NCBI GenBank assembly: GCA_034406715.1
Contig: CP137868.1
Span: 682,001-746,000 of the forward strand
Direction of reading: 5' to 3'
Length of the DNA stretch: 64,000 nucleotides
DNA from: Rhodotorula mucilaginosa
Taxonomy: Eukaryota > Basidiomycota > Microbotryomycetes > Sporidiobolales > Sporidiobolaceae
A model generated the notes under the pieces. It saw only the letters and a list, made by a program, of their open reading frames with translations, was not told the DNA's origin and searched no databases. A program made the position numbers and the translations under genes. Positions within the stretch are counted from its first letter, which is position 1. The number at the start of each line of letters is the position of its first letter. Of this stretch, positions 10,101-22,100 are shown in pieces.

Positions 10101-12428
10101 GCGATCCCTGCGACGGAGCCAATCCCGCCGAGTTTTGCACCCAGCTGGGCGATGCAACAACAGCCGCAGCAGCTCGAGCCGCCGGCCCCGCCTCCCCGCA
10201 TCAACCGCGTCATCCCGGGCGAAGGTCCCGTCCACGGAGGCATCGAGGTGACCGTCCTCGGCGACAACTTTGTCCGCGACCTCACGTGCGTCTTTGGCGA
10301 CAATGCCGCGGTCCCGACGCACTACTGGTCGGCAAACACGCTGGTCTGCGTCTTGCCGCCGTCGGCGAACCCTGGACCGGTGGTCGTCGGCATCAAGGGC
10401 GTGCCTTTGACCCCCGACCAAGGTTCCGGCCTCCAGCTCTTCACGTACAAGGACACCTCGGATCGCTCGCTGCTCGAGCTGGCGCTTCAGGTCGTCGGTA
10501 TGCAGATGACGGGACGCATCGAAGACGCCGCCGCGATCGCGATGCGGATTGTCGCGAATGGCTCCGGCAACGGACAGACCGGCATGGGTGGCGGTCGCGC
10601 TCCGAACGGCACGGGCGGCGCAAGCGGAGGAGCGACCGACACCGCAGCGCTCGCAGCGACGCTCGAGTCGGCCACCCGCTCAGCTTACGCGACGCCGGCG
10701 GGATCGCAAGCTTCGTCGCGTCGTTCGTCCTTCACGCGCCCCTCGCGACCCGGGCCTCCGACGAACGACTTGTCACGGATCGCAAGCGGAGAGACGCGGA
10801 ATTTCGAAGGCATCGTCATCAAGTTCCTGTCCCTTCTTGACCTCGACCCATCGTTGATCCCGGGCGCGGCACCATCACTTCCCGCCTCCCAGCCGCCAAT
10901 CTCTCTTGTCAACGAGCAACGCCATACTCTCCTCCACCTCGCCACGGTCCTCGGCTTCCATCGTCTCGTAGCGTTCCTCCTGGCGCGCGGCATTGCCCTC
11001 GACAGCGCGGACCGCAACGGTTACACGCCTCTCCACTTTGCTGCCCTCTATGGCCGCGTGACGATCACGCGGCTCCTCTTGGACGCCGGCGCAAATACCG
11101 CTGTACGCACGCTGGCAGGACGCACGCCTCTCGACCTCGCCATCGAGCGCGATGATATCGATGTCGAGGAGCTGTTGGTTGCTCGTGGAGCGGAACCCTC
11201 TCGTGCGCTTCCCTCGACGCCGACCCCGTCGACCGCCGGTCCCAGCCGCCACATCGCCATGTATTCTCCTGTGTCTCAAGGCCGTCAATCGCCCGCTGCC
11301 GATTCTCTCGGTCGCCGCGGCAGTGCAGCGAGCACACACAGCAGGTCGTCCTTCTTCTTCGAAGCGGGCGAAGATGATACCGATGCCGACACCGAATACC
11401 CGAGTGACTGGACGGTCGAAGGCGACTCGTGGGACGAGAACGACGACGCCGATGTCGACGAGTCCGAGGACGAGGACGCGACTCCGCATCCTCGTTCACG
11501 CCTCGCCTCCCGCAATGCCTCTACGGTTTCCCTGCAGTACCTTCTTGCCGCCGAAGCCGAAGTCGAAATTCGTTCGGAGCGTCACTCGCCCCGAATCCGG
11601 AAAGCAGCTCTTCCCGGTGCAGCTCCTGCGATCTTTTCATTGGGTCCCTGCACCGTTGCTGACCACCTTCTTTCTCTCGCAGGCGTCGACGATATCCCGC
11701 TCGCGCAGCCGGTAAGCTCCGACACCATTGGCGACGCGTCTAGCAGCTCGTGGATCTCGCAGAAGTTGCGTCCGACGGCCGAAGGCGTCTCGACTGCGTG
11801 GGAGAAGGCGAAAGCGACTCGCTTCGGCGTTCCGTCCATGCAGATGCCGGACGTCGGCCATGCTCTGCAGCTCCGCGGGACGCGACGCCGCCGCGCGACG
11901 GAGAGTGCGGTCGTTGATGAGACGGACGGGAACGAATCGACCGCCACCTCTTCGAGCCGGTTCTCGGCATCGCCTTTCCGTGATTGGACCCCTGCCTTCC
12001 GTACGCCGCAATGGTGGCACACGGCTAAAGCCCCGTCCTCACCGCCTCCGAAGTACACGCCGTCGGACTCGCTCGCGTTGGGACCTGCCCCCGAGAAGGT
12101 TGCCCTCGAAGCGCCGGTCGCACCCGCGCTCGAGAAGACCCGCACGACATCTTTCAAAGCGATGCGGGCTCGCGTTCAGCGCCGCCTCTCGTCTACGTCG
12201 CATTCGACGGGTGACAGCGACACTGAGACCGACGCCGGCAGCACCTCGTTCGATGCCCACCGGCCAGCCAATCTCGCAGCCGACGTCATGCTCTTCGCGT
12301 TCTGGATTCCGGTCCTCGTCGTCGTCCTCTGGTTCGCATACCGTAACTGGGAGGAATGCGCTAGCCCTGTCATCAGCGGCTTGTTCGACACCCTCTTGCC
12401 CACCCGGATTGCCCGCATCTTTGCCTGA
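7176..12428 (+). CDS. MGA2: MGA2/SPT23-type membrane-tethered transcription factor (IPT/TIG, ankyrin, C-terminal TM)
   Basis: Yeast Mga2 and Spt23 are ER-anchored sensors of lipid packing; ubiquitin-proteasome processing frees the N-terminal part, which activates the fatty-acid desaturase gene OLE1. The start at 7176 gives MDYGQHSDRQYLHGVGGV. Order of parts in about 1,650-1,670 residues: a long Ser/acidic region; a conserved block ending TCYCRHHKEKKGF then ITYAVRDHRGHLV and IMITDDHKT; an IPT/TIG fold near residues 925-1010 (INRVIPGEGPVHGGIEVTVL); ankyrin repeats near 1165-1260 (NGYTPLHFAALYGRVTITRL); and one C-terminal membrane helix (FAFWIPVLVVVLWFAY). Introns at 7724-7813, 8815-8883, 9212-9289 and probably 11617-11682; the last three are multiples of three with no stop. 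In an oleaginous yeast this would be a central lipid regulator (inference). Confidence 0.93.
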
Positions 12429-12632
12429 TTTCCCCCCTTGTTGTCGCCTCTCGAGCCACCTACATGTCCTGCCTAGCTTTCCGTACCCCTGTCGTGTTAA
12501 TGCGCCTCGATACCTCAGTTGTAACTGCACACTCATCGCCTGTGAATGCACGTGCGTTCTCGGAAGTCCAGACTTGTGCTCTCGCGTTCGTGACGAAAGC
12601 AGTTCAAGCGCTCTACCGGCTCAACATCTGTG

Positions 12633-15600
12633 CTAGTACATGGTGGTGGCCGCTCCGTATGCGCTGCCGTCCAGACCTCGGCAGACGAGGGCGAAGTCTG
12701 TGACAGCTTGTCGGACCTGCTTTCCGGTTCGCGCGCTGTAATGGATTGAGGTCAACCACAAGCGCATTTGCCCCGCGAGATTCTGGGAAGTAGTACTTAC
12801 GCGGACACGGCTCGCTCGAAGCGGGCCTTCGACTCGTCCGTAGCTCGCTCCGTCGGGAACCCGGGTTCAGCGAGGAGTGTCTTCAAAGCGGGACGAGCCT
12901 CATCCGGCACGCGAAGCAGGCAGGCATGCAGCAACTCGCTCAATGAGACCAGGTGGGATCGAGGCGCTCCGCCGCCGATCGCTAGGAGTGTTGAGCGCAA
13001 GATCGACGGGATCCGCGGCAGGACGACGGTTTGGTATGTTGCGGCGGACGGCGACGCCATTCGCGTTTGCTGCACGCTCGAAAGCTGAAAGGAAGATGTG
13101 ACGATCAGACGCGTGGCCTCGAGGATGTGTCGGGGCAGCGAGACTCACGAGCAGCTCTATCGTAGTCTTGAGCGAGAACTGCTCTTGCATCGCCAGACCG
13201 CGTTCGGCAAAGGCGAGAACAGCTTCGAGGTAGTTGAGAGGAAGAGCGCTGAAGATGCGCGGGTACAGGCGAGTGATCTGTAGCGCAGCAAGCACAAGGG
13301 CAGACGGATGCAATTAGCTCGAGATGGATGGCGTGCGGCATGCAAGATGACCTGCCTGCGAACAAAAGGCAAGAAAGGCCGCAACGACGTCGGGATTCTC
13401 GTCCATGGCTGACCGCAGACTCGTCGTCAGTAGCTTGTCGCCTGAAATAAGGTGTCAGGATAGCTACGTACTAGATACATCAGGGTATGCCGTCAGAATG
13501 ACGTTCAGTACGGCCTCCACGGGGGTCATCAACGACGCCAGCTCGGCATCCGAGATGGACGCGTCGCTGAGGCCCCGTGACATCCGCGCAAGCAGTTGTG
13601 CCGCCACGCCGAGCCAGACCGAGGAGGGAGCAAGTTTGAGAGCATTGGCGCAGAGGTTTAGCAAGGCGAGCGAGTCGAGCGCGACGGGCGAAGGAACAGC
13701 GTCCGAGGTCGACTGGCGGATATAGTCCGACAGCGCCGTCACGATCTCGGCGTCTCCTGGCCAGGTCTGAGCGATGCCCTCGATCCCGGCTGCTAACCGT
13801 TGTCGCAAGTCGACGATTCGGGGGTCGGACAAGATGCGCTGCGCGCTCTCGCGGACGAACGAGGTTTCGTCGAGGCTGGTATCGAGGTCGATGACGTCGG
13901 CTTCCGGGTCTGCTAAGCCACGTGTCAGGCCAGAGAGGTAAGAGAGTTGCTGAAGGCACTCTTCGCGGGCGAGCTCCTGGTTCTGAGACCGGAAAGCGAT
14001 CAGCCTTTGGCGTTTTCCCCGGTTGGAGCGCAGAGATGCAAGCTTGGGCGTACTTGATGCGCCTCGCGCGTCGCGGCTGCAAGCTTGTCGACGATGGGAC
14101 TGGCGAGCGTCTATAAGGGGCGCGAGGAGTCTGTCAGGGTGGTGTCAAAGGGAACGACAGGCACTACTCAACGCACCAGCAACGGCTCGACAATCTCGTT
14201 CTCGGGTAGAGCTTGTACGACGCTCGCCACGCTCTGCAGCACCTTTGCCAGCTCGGCATCCGCGATCCGCCCCTCGAGTCCACCCAGCACCTGCACAAAG
14301 CTCGGCACGTGCCTCATGAGCACTTTGCGGTTGGCGTCGCAGAGACCTCGGAGGGCTTTCGCGGCGCCGGGAACCAGTTCCGGTTCCTGCAGTCCGCCGA
14401 TGACGAACGTGACTGCCTGGAGGCACGCGTCCGGGTGGGACGCGAACCACGAGCTGTACTCTCCGACAAGGCGCAAGGCCATCGATCGCAGGGAGGGATG
14501 CATGCCCGCTTCAGTCGGCAGACGTCCGAGGACGGCGGGACCAAAGAGCGTGGCGAGGTACTGCTGAAGTGGACTCGGCGTGGCGGTGGCGTCCATTTCT
14601 GAAAGAGTCGACGCCATCGGGACGACCTCGCCGAGCGAAAGCAGCATGAAGAGAGTCGCTTCGAGATCTTCGTAGGCATCCTTGCCGCCGGTTGACGGCG
14701 CCGCGACCTGCTCCGCCGCGAGTTGGACGAGCTGGGCGATCAAGTCGTCTCGCAAGACAAAGTAGGCGTACTGGAACGTGTCGGCCACGGTTGTCGATCT
14801 CTGTACGCGGAATGCGTCCCGCACATCTGCATTGAGGTTTCCGTCGTTGAGTTGCCTGAACGATCGCGATCCACCCCAAGCGAAAAGGTAAATCCTGCTG
14901 AAGAAAGCACTCACCTTTAGGCCAGCTGAAGAACTCGTCCTCGCGCGGCCGCGTCGCTCGACTCCGCAGTCCATCCGCCAGCGCGGCAAAGACGCCCCGG
15001 TACACCGTCCATTCCGCTTCTCGTCCCGGTCGACCTTCTCTGCCGTCTCCAGGTCCGGGCATGAACCCATCGTCTGCTCCGAGTTCTTGGAGATACATCC
15101 AACAGCCCATCGGGAGTTCGTTGACCGCGTACGCTTCCGAGCTATAGCCCGGGAAGGTCGAAAGCGCGAGCAGGAGCGAGAGCAAGGCGTGCACGGAGGG
15201 ATGCGCCAACGTCAAGACCTCGGTCGGGTCGACTTGCGTAGATGGTGGTGGTGGATCAAAGAGAAAGTTGAGGATGAGGTGATCGCCCAGAGTCGAGACG
15301 AGTTTGAAGACGGCAACCGCTTCGTCGTCGGGGTCGGCACCTTCTCGCGCTTCCGCGATCGCCTGTTCGGTGACCTGCCGGACATAAGGGCCGTCCACCC
15401 AATCTCGTACGAGCTCCGTCGTCCGTTGTCGATTCACAAAGCGCGTAACTCCCGACCCGCCGCCGCCCATTTCCGAGGTTCCGGACGCTCGCTCGATGAG
15501 TTCCTCGAGGGCGGAAGCGGCCGCGACGACCGTTTCGGACCGCGAGACGTGCGGCAGGAGACACGGATACAGGGTCGTCAACTCGGTGTGGGACAGTTGT

Positions 15601-16418
15601 CCCGCGTTGAGATAGGCGACAAAGCAAGACAGGGCGAGGTTGATCTCGCTCGGTTGAGCAGTCGGCGACATGGAGGACGAGAGCGTCGAAACGAGGTGCG
15701 GGATCGTCGAGGACAGGGAGGACATGTACGACATCCTGTGTGAGACGAGGGTTGTTTGTCAAGTCTCAACAATCCGGGTCCGATCCGGAAGAAGAGACGC
15801 ACCGCTGGGAGCCCACAAAGTCTGCCCTCGCAATCTCCTCGATCGCCGTACTGAGCACTTCGAGACTCGCCTCCCTCGCCGCTCCACTCGCCGCAATGCG
15901 CATAATCACCTCGAGCAACCAGTCGTTCCATTCGCCGCCGATTCGCAGACTGAGGCTCGTCGTTGCCGCGGCGAGTTTCCGCAAAACGGGTTTCTCGCCG
16001 CTCGTACCGGTCCCGGATGCGGATGCATGGGGAGCAGGATAGGCAGCCACCGCGCTCGTCGCGAGCCAATGGAGGAGGGACTCTTTGAGCGACGAGACGG
16101 GACCGGTCAAAGTCATGGGTGCCGGATCGTTCGGGTCGAGGGAATGCCACGAGCGAGCGATGGCTTGCTGGAGCGTCGACGCGCCAAAGAAGCGCACGCT
16201 CGAGTCGGGATGGGATACGAGCGTTCCTACGATGGTCCATGCCGAGGGAGAGCTCTGCACGAGTTGGAGTTGACGCTGCAGAGTCGACTGAACCGATGGC
16301 GGAGTGGAGGGATCGTACAACGCCTGAATCGCCTACAGAAGAGCACGTTCAGCTGCGTGAAGGCTTCGGCGAGGATGCGTGAGCTTACCTGAATGACTTG
16401 CGCTACTTCGGACTCCAT
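12633..16418 (-). CDS. KAP122: Karyopherin of the KAP122/importin-13 family
   Basis: This is a beta-karyopherin that carries cargo through nuclear pores under Ran control. The start at 16418 gives MESEVAQVIQ, joined over intron 16333-16388 to AIQALYDPSTPPSVQ. The N-terminal HEAT/importin-beta region contains VRFFGASTLQQAIARSWHSL, as in importin-13. The mid-region has PMGCWMYLQELG, and SWPK spliced to DVRDAFRVQRSTTVADT over intron 14827-14914. The C-terminus (TGKQVRQAVTDFALVCRGLD) closely resembles the importin-13 tail and is reached only through intron 12736-12800. The product is roughly 1,000 residues, usual for the family, with at least eight introns. One intron, 13278-13355, appears to use a GC-AG pair. 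Importin-13 versus transportin-3/MTR10 was decided on the FFGA block and the tail. Confidence 0.88.
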
Positions 16419-16945
16419 ATGGTCCTCGTCGTCACGGCGCAGGAGCAGGTCCAGAGTGAGAAAGAAGGCGGTGCCGACAAAGACGAGCCTCGTCAACCGT
16501 ATCGTCGGCGCTATGCTCTCTTGGTCGCGCACACAGCAGGCTTCCAATGCTAGGCGCACACGGACAGCTCGATGCCCTCGCCGCGAAGCTTTCCACGAAG
16601 ATGTGAGCGATAGCAAAGGTTTTTCATTTCTAGTCAACCGACCCCTAGTAGCAAGAGACAAACATTTACTGTCGATCGCAGATGTGGGGTCGTACGAGAT
16701 CATGGGGTAAAGGCGTGGCGCGAAAGAGGAAACAGAGAGAGAGAGAAAGAGTCAGTTCTCGCCTGTTCCACTCGGCGGACATTCTGTCTCTCGCGAGCTG
16801 GCTGGGGGGGACTTACGTGGTGGTTGCTGCAGATGGCACCAACGTCAAGACGAGGCAGGGGAAGAAAGGGGGACGGGGACGAGCGCATCAGTAAAAAAAG
16901 ACGGTCAAATGCCGAGCAGAACCTCGTTTGCCCGGTTCGCGGGTC
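16419..16945. other. Intergenic, KAP122 promoter and ATP17 3' flank
   Basis: About 530 bases between the KAP122 start and the ATP17 stop. Frames here extend KAP122 upstream without a family match, so I treat them as leader. A GA-rich run lies at 16735-16752. No RNA gene is seen. Confidence 0.4.
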
Positions 16946-17676
16946 TCACTTCTTGTGGTGCTTGAGGTGCATGTTGTCTGCGGAGGCGGAGGTGGGCGAG
17001 TCAGTATGCTGCAATCTCTCCAAGTTGCCACAGAACAGGCGAGCGGAACCGCGAGAAAAGGGGAACGCACAGTCGATGGTGTAGCCGATGAGGAAGAGGC
17101 CACCGATGACGTGGAGGAAGGGAGCGCCCGAGGCGTTCTCGCCGTCAAAGTAGCGAGCCTTGTAGCGCGCGAGGGGCGAGAGGCCGACGTTCTTCTTCGG
17201 CGCAGGACCCTTGGGGAGCTGTTTGGGTTTAGTTTGCCGAGGGAGGAGGGGGGAGCGAGTTGGGCGCGGCGTGAAAGAGGGCAGTGAGCAAGAGATCAGT
17301 GAACTGTCTCGTCTAGATTCGACCCTCTCTACGAACTCGCTGGCAGCGGATTGCCGACCACCACCAGGGAGAGAGTCGGGGAATGGGAATCCGTCACGGG
17401 GCAGAGCACTCGTCTCGTGGGCTCGCCTCGACCGGGGTCGCCCTCCGAAGCGGGAAGGAACGTACGGCGCTGTAGAACTCGACGACCTTGGCCATGCGGG
17501 CAGCCGACTGGGGCGCACCGATCGCCGACGGCGACGCAATCTTGGGCGGGACGAGGGCAGCGAGGCGACCTGCTCGAGCATCCACGCGGGGTCAGTTCCG
17601 GGGCGCAGGGAGGGCGGGCTAGGACTGGCGCGAGAGTCTCTGTGCGCTCTGATGCGGACTGGCTGGACTCACTCAT
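16946..17676 (-). CDS. ATP17: ATP17, subunit f of mitochondrial F1Fo ATP synthase
   Basis: Subunit f is a small inner-membrane Fo subunit needed for assembly and dimer formation. Four exons encode 95 residues: an initiating exon of only 4 nt (ATGA, 17673-17676), then 17466-17569, 17071-17218 and 16946-16977. The spliced product begins MSRLAALVPPKIASPSAIGA and contains GPAPKKNVGLSPLARYKARY, FDGENASGAPFLHVIGG, a membrane helix around GLFLIGYTID, and ends YNMHLKHHKK. The match to yeast Atp17 is clear (LVPPK, GPAP, ARYKAKYFDG, the membrane helix and the basic tail). The 4-nt first exon means the start codon and its mature N-terminus depend on splicing of the first intron. Confidence 0.93.
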
Positions 17677-17953
17677 GGTGCACGTGGACGGGACAGCGGG
17701 GCGAGGCGAGCACCCTTTCCTCTCGCTCGCTCGGCGGCCGTCGCGAGGAAGGCGAGGGCAACACCGAGCCTCCCCTCAGCCAGTACACCTCCTCGTGCAG
17801 ACTCACTTCATCCGTTGGATCTCTCTCGTGTAAATCGTGTTGCACGGTTACCTTGGGCTATAGATCCGAGAGGTGGACCGCTTCCTGTCCAGCTCGCCCG
17901 ACCACCTGGCGCCTTCTCCGGGATCCTGAATGCGAAACTTGCGCGTTTTGCAC

Positions 17954-18160
17954 TCAGCGGTCGCGCGGCGCAATAATCGCACCCCAAAAGACTACACCGT
18001 GGCCCATCAGAGTCGCCTCGGGGTGCAGGAGACGTGCAGCAATGCCCTCAAGCTCCTTGTCCGGATCCTCCGAGAACGGGGTCGACGCGCTTGAACCGCC
18101 ACTGACATAGTCAGTCGCGGCCGAGCGTGCCGACAACGACGGGAGCCGTCTGCGTGCCAT
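17954..18160 (-). CDS. Possible small protein, 68 codons, unknown
   Basis: An ATG at 18160 opens a 68-residue frame starting MARRRLPSLSARSAATDYVS and ending near HGVVFWGAIIAPRDR. Third positions are moderately G/C-rich and the middle (EDPDKELEGIAARLLHPEAT) looks protein-like. There is no recognised domain and no support beyond codon use, so this may be chance. A spliced extension on either side is possible. Confidence 0.25.
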   Translation of the reverse strand: MARRRLPSLSARSAATDYVSGGSSASTPFSEDPDKELEGIAARLLHPEATLMGHGVVFWGAIIAPRDR

Positions 18161-19037
18161 GCCGCGCCGACACTAGCCGAGTCCATATCCAAGCAGTACA
18201 GTCGCGGAAGAGCCGTCAAGGAGCGGTGGCTTGGTGGCGAGCGACTTGGGTCGCGAAATCTTGCGAGAGAGAAGTAGATAGTCGCTCCCTAACGAGCAGC
18301 AGCCTGGATCAATTCGAGGGTGGCGCGCAAGAGCGCTCCGTTGATTGGCACAACTCAGTGCGTATCAGGAGCTGAGCTATGTGGTTGCCCTGGGTTCGTC
18401 GGAGGGAGGAGTCAGGAGACTCGCAAAAGCAATTCTACGTCGGTTTCGAGGGTCCGCCGGGTCGGGGCAGCAGAACTGTATGGCGGGCTTATTGGAGACG
18501 GGTCGAAGCCCAAGGTTTGACGCGAAGCAACCCGAACTGAAGCGGCGAAGCAGCTCTATGTGAGACCGCGCAAAAAAGTCGACGACAGTGCAGTGAGCAC
18601 ACCGTTCGATCACGATAGCCGGCGGCAGACCCGCCGGATATGAAGGAGTCGTCGTCCCCCGTATGCAAGCACCCCTACCTTCATCTCGGCGCTTCATCGG
18701 GGTGGACGCCGTGCCTCGGCCTCCTGTTTGCGCCGAGGCCGTCATCGGCGGGCAACGACGGCACGGAACAGACGAGGAGCCGTGACTGCAGGGTATAGAC
18801 AGCGTTAGTGAAAGGTACTCTCAAAGTAGGCGACGTACGCCCGCGTCTTGTGACTGGCGTGCGAGATGCAGCCCCCACATTCGCGTGAAGCCGAACGATG
18901 AGAAGAGGACTCGACAGGGTCAAGCGTGCGACCACGCGGATGTCCCAGCGCCTATAGCTGCCAATCGTGCCTCTTTTCCTTGCCTGTAGCATCCGAGCGT
19001 GCGAGCCACAAGGCTCCTTCAGAGTGTGTGGCAAGGG

Positions 19038-19050
19038 TTCTAGAGGCTTC
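19038..19050 (+). promoter_or_regulatory. Heat shock element-like array upstream of HSP78
   Basis: TTC-TA-GAG-GC-TTC forms three alternating nTTCn/nGAAn pentamers in correct 5-bp register, the middle one with a single mismatch (GAG for GAA). It sits about 107 bp before the HSP78 start, the usual place for Hsf1 binding. Confidence 0.45.
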
Positions 19051-19156
19051 TGGCAGCTTGACATGACCTCAACTGGGCTCCATCTCCACTCTCTCTCTCC
19101 TTCCTCTCGATCAAGCAGGCTAAACTCGACTCTGCTACCGTCAACACGAACCCACC

Positions 19157-22100
19157 ATGCTCACACGCTCAACAAGAACCGCTCTCCGTCAACTCCGATC
19201 TCCGAGGACCGTCGGAACCACCGCTCCCTCGCCCGCCGTCTGGCTCACAGCAGCAGCTTCTCGTTCCTTCGCAACTTCCCTTCCGTCCAACTTGCCCCCG
19301 AGAGGGGGCGCACCGCCACCACCACCTCCTGGAGGCGGTGGTGGGGGCGGAGGAGGGTTCCCGATGGGCAACATTTTCGGAGGAGGGCAGAAGCGCGAAC
19401 CGGGGCAGGCACTCAAGGAGAACAGCGTCGATTTGACCGCTCTCGCAAAGGAAGGGAAACTCGACCCTGTCATCGGGAGGGCGGAAGAGACGAAGCGCGT
19501 GATCGAGATCCTCTCGCGTCGCAGCAAGTGAGTGTGTTCTCCCGCGTTGCGCTTCCCTCTCTCCCTCCTTCTTTTCCTAAGCTTCTTCATGGGCGCTCAT
19601 TTTGGTACCACTACTGCACAGGAACAACCCCCTGATCGTTGGTCCCGCCGGTGTCGGCAAGACCGCCATCATCGAAGGCCTCGCGCAGAAAATGGCTTCG
19701 GGCGACGTGCCGGAATCGCTCAAGGGCAAACGCCTCGTCTCGATCGACCTTTCGTCCTTAATGGCAGGGGTAAGCTCTCCTTCTCTTGGTTCTTGAACGT
19801 CTGTGCGAAACTCCGAGGCTGACGGTCACATTGCGGGATGATAACAGACCGGGGTGCGAGGATCGTTCGAGGAGAAGATGAAGAACCTCATCCAGGACCT
19901 CGAGGAGTCTTCCGATACGATTGCCTTCATCGATGAGATCCATCAGCTTCTTGGCCTGTCAGTATAGCGACTGTAGAAGCCGCGGAGAAGCGACCGCTGA
20001 CGTTTTGCGCCGTTTCCAGTGGCAAAGCCGAAGGCTCCCTTGACGCGGGCAACATGCTCAAGCCGAGTCTTGCGCGGGGCCTGCAGATCTCTGGCGCTAC
20101 GACCCTGAACGAGTACAGGCAGACGATCGAGAAGGACGCTGCGTTGACGAGGCGATTCCAGGTGCGTCTCTCTCTCTCTCCCTCGGTTTCGCACTCTCGC
20201 GTTTTCTCGAGCTCGGATTCCTCGCTAATGTCGCATTCGCCCCCTGCAGCCTGTTATGGTGGAAGAACCTTCGGTCGAGCAGGCCGTCACGATGCTCCGC
20301 GGTCTCAAGCCTAAACTTGAGGTCCACCACGGAGGTGAGTTTGCTTTCCTTCCGTTAACGCTGGGGCGGCGTAACATAGCTGATCCTGACGCGGGCATTA
20401 CACTTCACAGTCACGATTTCCGATGCAGCTCTGGTTAGCGCTGCTGTGCTGTCGAACCGCTTCATCGCGGAACGGCATCTGCCGGACAAGGTTCGTTTTC
20501 AGATTACCGGCGCGCGCACGAGACTTTTCCATGACTCTGTACTGACAAAAGCTTCGGGCTATCGCATAGGCCATCGACCTCGTCGACGAGGCGGCGGCGT
20601 CGCTCCGTCTACGCAAGGAGTCCCCTCCCGAGGAGCTTGACGCCCTAAAGCGCACGATCACGACGCTCCAAATCGAGCTCTCGTCCCTCGGCAAAGACAC
20701 CGAGACCTCTGCGACCGAGCGCCGTGCCGCGATCGAAAGCGAACTTGAAGTCCTCAAGCGCGACGCCGACGAGATGGAACGTGCGTGGCGCGCCGAGCGC
20801 GAGCGGGCCGAAGAGATCCGCCGAGTCCGCGAGGAGGTCGAGCGGAGGCGGTTTGAGCTCGAGGACGCGCAGCGCCGGGGCGACTACCAGCGCGCGAGTG
20901 AACTCCGCTACTCGGTCCTGCCCGAGTTGGAGAAGAAGCTCCCGACAGAAGGCCCCGAGGGCGCCAAAGCCAGTGGCGAAGGTGCCCGCGTCACGAGCGA
21001 CGACGTCGCACGCGTCCTGTCCAAGATGACTGGTATCCCGACGACGACTCTGCAGCGCGGCGACCGCGCTCGACTCCTCGACCTCGAACAAGTTCTCGGC
21101 GCTCGCGTCAAAGGTCAGGAACCGGCCATCTCGGCAGTGGCGTCCGCGATCCGTCTCTCGCGTGCCGGCCTCCATCCCGGCAACCGTCCTGTGGCTTCTT
21201 TCCTGTTCCTCGGACAGACCGGAACCGGCAAGACCGAGCTGGCCAAGGCGTTGGCGGCCGAGACGACCGGTACGGAGCGCAACCTGATTACGATCAACAT
21301 GTACGTTTATCCTTCTCCATGTTTTTTTTTTTTTTTGGCATCCTGCGCGCGCGCTTCGCTCGACATCGCTCACCAACTTGCCCGTGCAGGAGCGAGTACC
21401 AGGACAAGCACACCGTTTCGAGGCTCATTGGAGCGGCACCCGGGTTCGTCGGATTTGAGGAGGCCGGCCAGCTCACGGAGCAGGTTCGCCGGAGGCCGTA
21501 TGCCGTCGTCCTGTTCGACGAGTTTGAGAAGGCGCACAAGGATGTCGCCAACATTCTCTTGCAAATCTTGGACGAAGGTGAGTACTCAAAAAAACTCGCG
21601 CATCTTGCCGGGCGATGCCATTCTGTTCGGAACTTGATCCCAGCGACTGACTGGGCCCCGTCTCTCCGTGTGCGTGTGCAGGCAACTTGACCGACTCTCA
21701 CGGTCGCAAAGTCGATTTTAAGAACACGACCATCATTCTCACGTCCAACATCGGCAGCTCGATTCTGGCCGAGAAAGGAGCGACCTTGCCCAACGGCCAA
21801 GTTACGGAATTGGCGAAGGAGGAAGTCCTCAACTTGGTCCAGACGATGTATCCCCCTGAGCTCGTAAGCTTTCCGCGTTCACTTTCCACGCTGCCGATTT
21901 TGGCCCTCTCTCTCCCTGCTTGGAGGACCCGCATACTGACTGACCCGTCGTCATTTACAGCTCAACCGCCTCGACGAACAAGTCGTGTTCAACTCTCTCT
22001 CGCCAGAGAGTATCGCCAAGATTGTCGATCTCCGCCTCGAAGAGATGCAGCGGACCTTGAACCACTCGTCGTCGGCGCCGGATCGGCACATCGCCCTCGT

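Larger units (their letters stand above)
17677..19156. other. Divergent gap between ATP17 and HSP78
   Basis: About 1.5 kb. Apart from a possible 68-codon frame at 17954-18160 (listed separately), I see no domain, RNA gene or element. The right end holds the HSP78 promoter with a heat-shock-element-like array at 19038-19050 and a CT-rich leader. The left end holds the ATP17 promoter. Confidence 0.45.

Noticed and set aside
10685-12636. Long open frames on both strands across the MGA2 coding region
   Set aside because: They are Arg/Pro/Ser-rich shadows of the strongly biased codons of the real gene; none carries a motif.
16416-16703. Upstream in-frame extension of KAP122 beyond residue 1
   Set aside because: The frame stays open but the extra residues match nothing in importin-13 proteins, while MESEVAQVIQAIQALY fits the family N-terminus.
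18377-19064. Minus-strand frames of 122-127 codons before HSP78
   Set aside because: They overlap each other, lack family signatures, and lie in the HSP78 promoter and leader.
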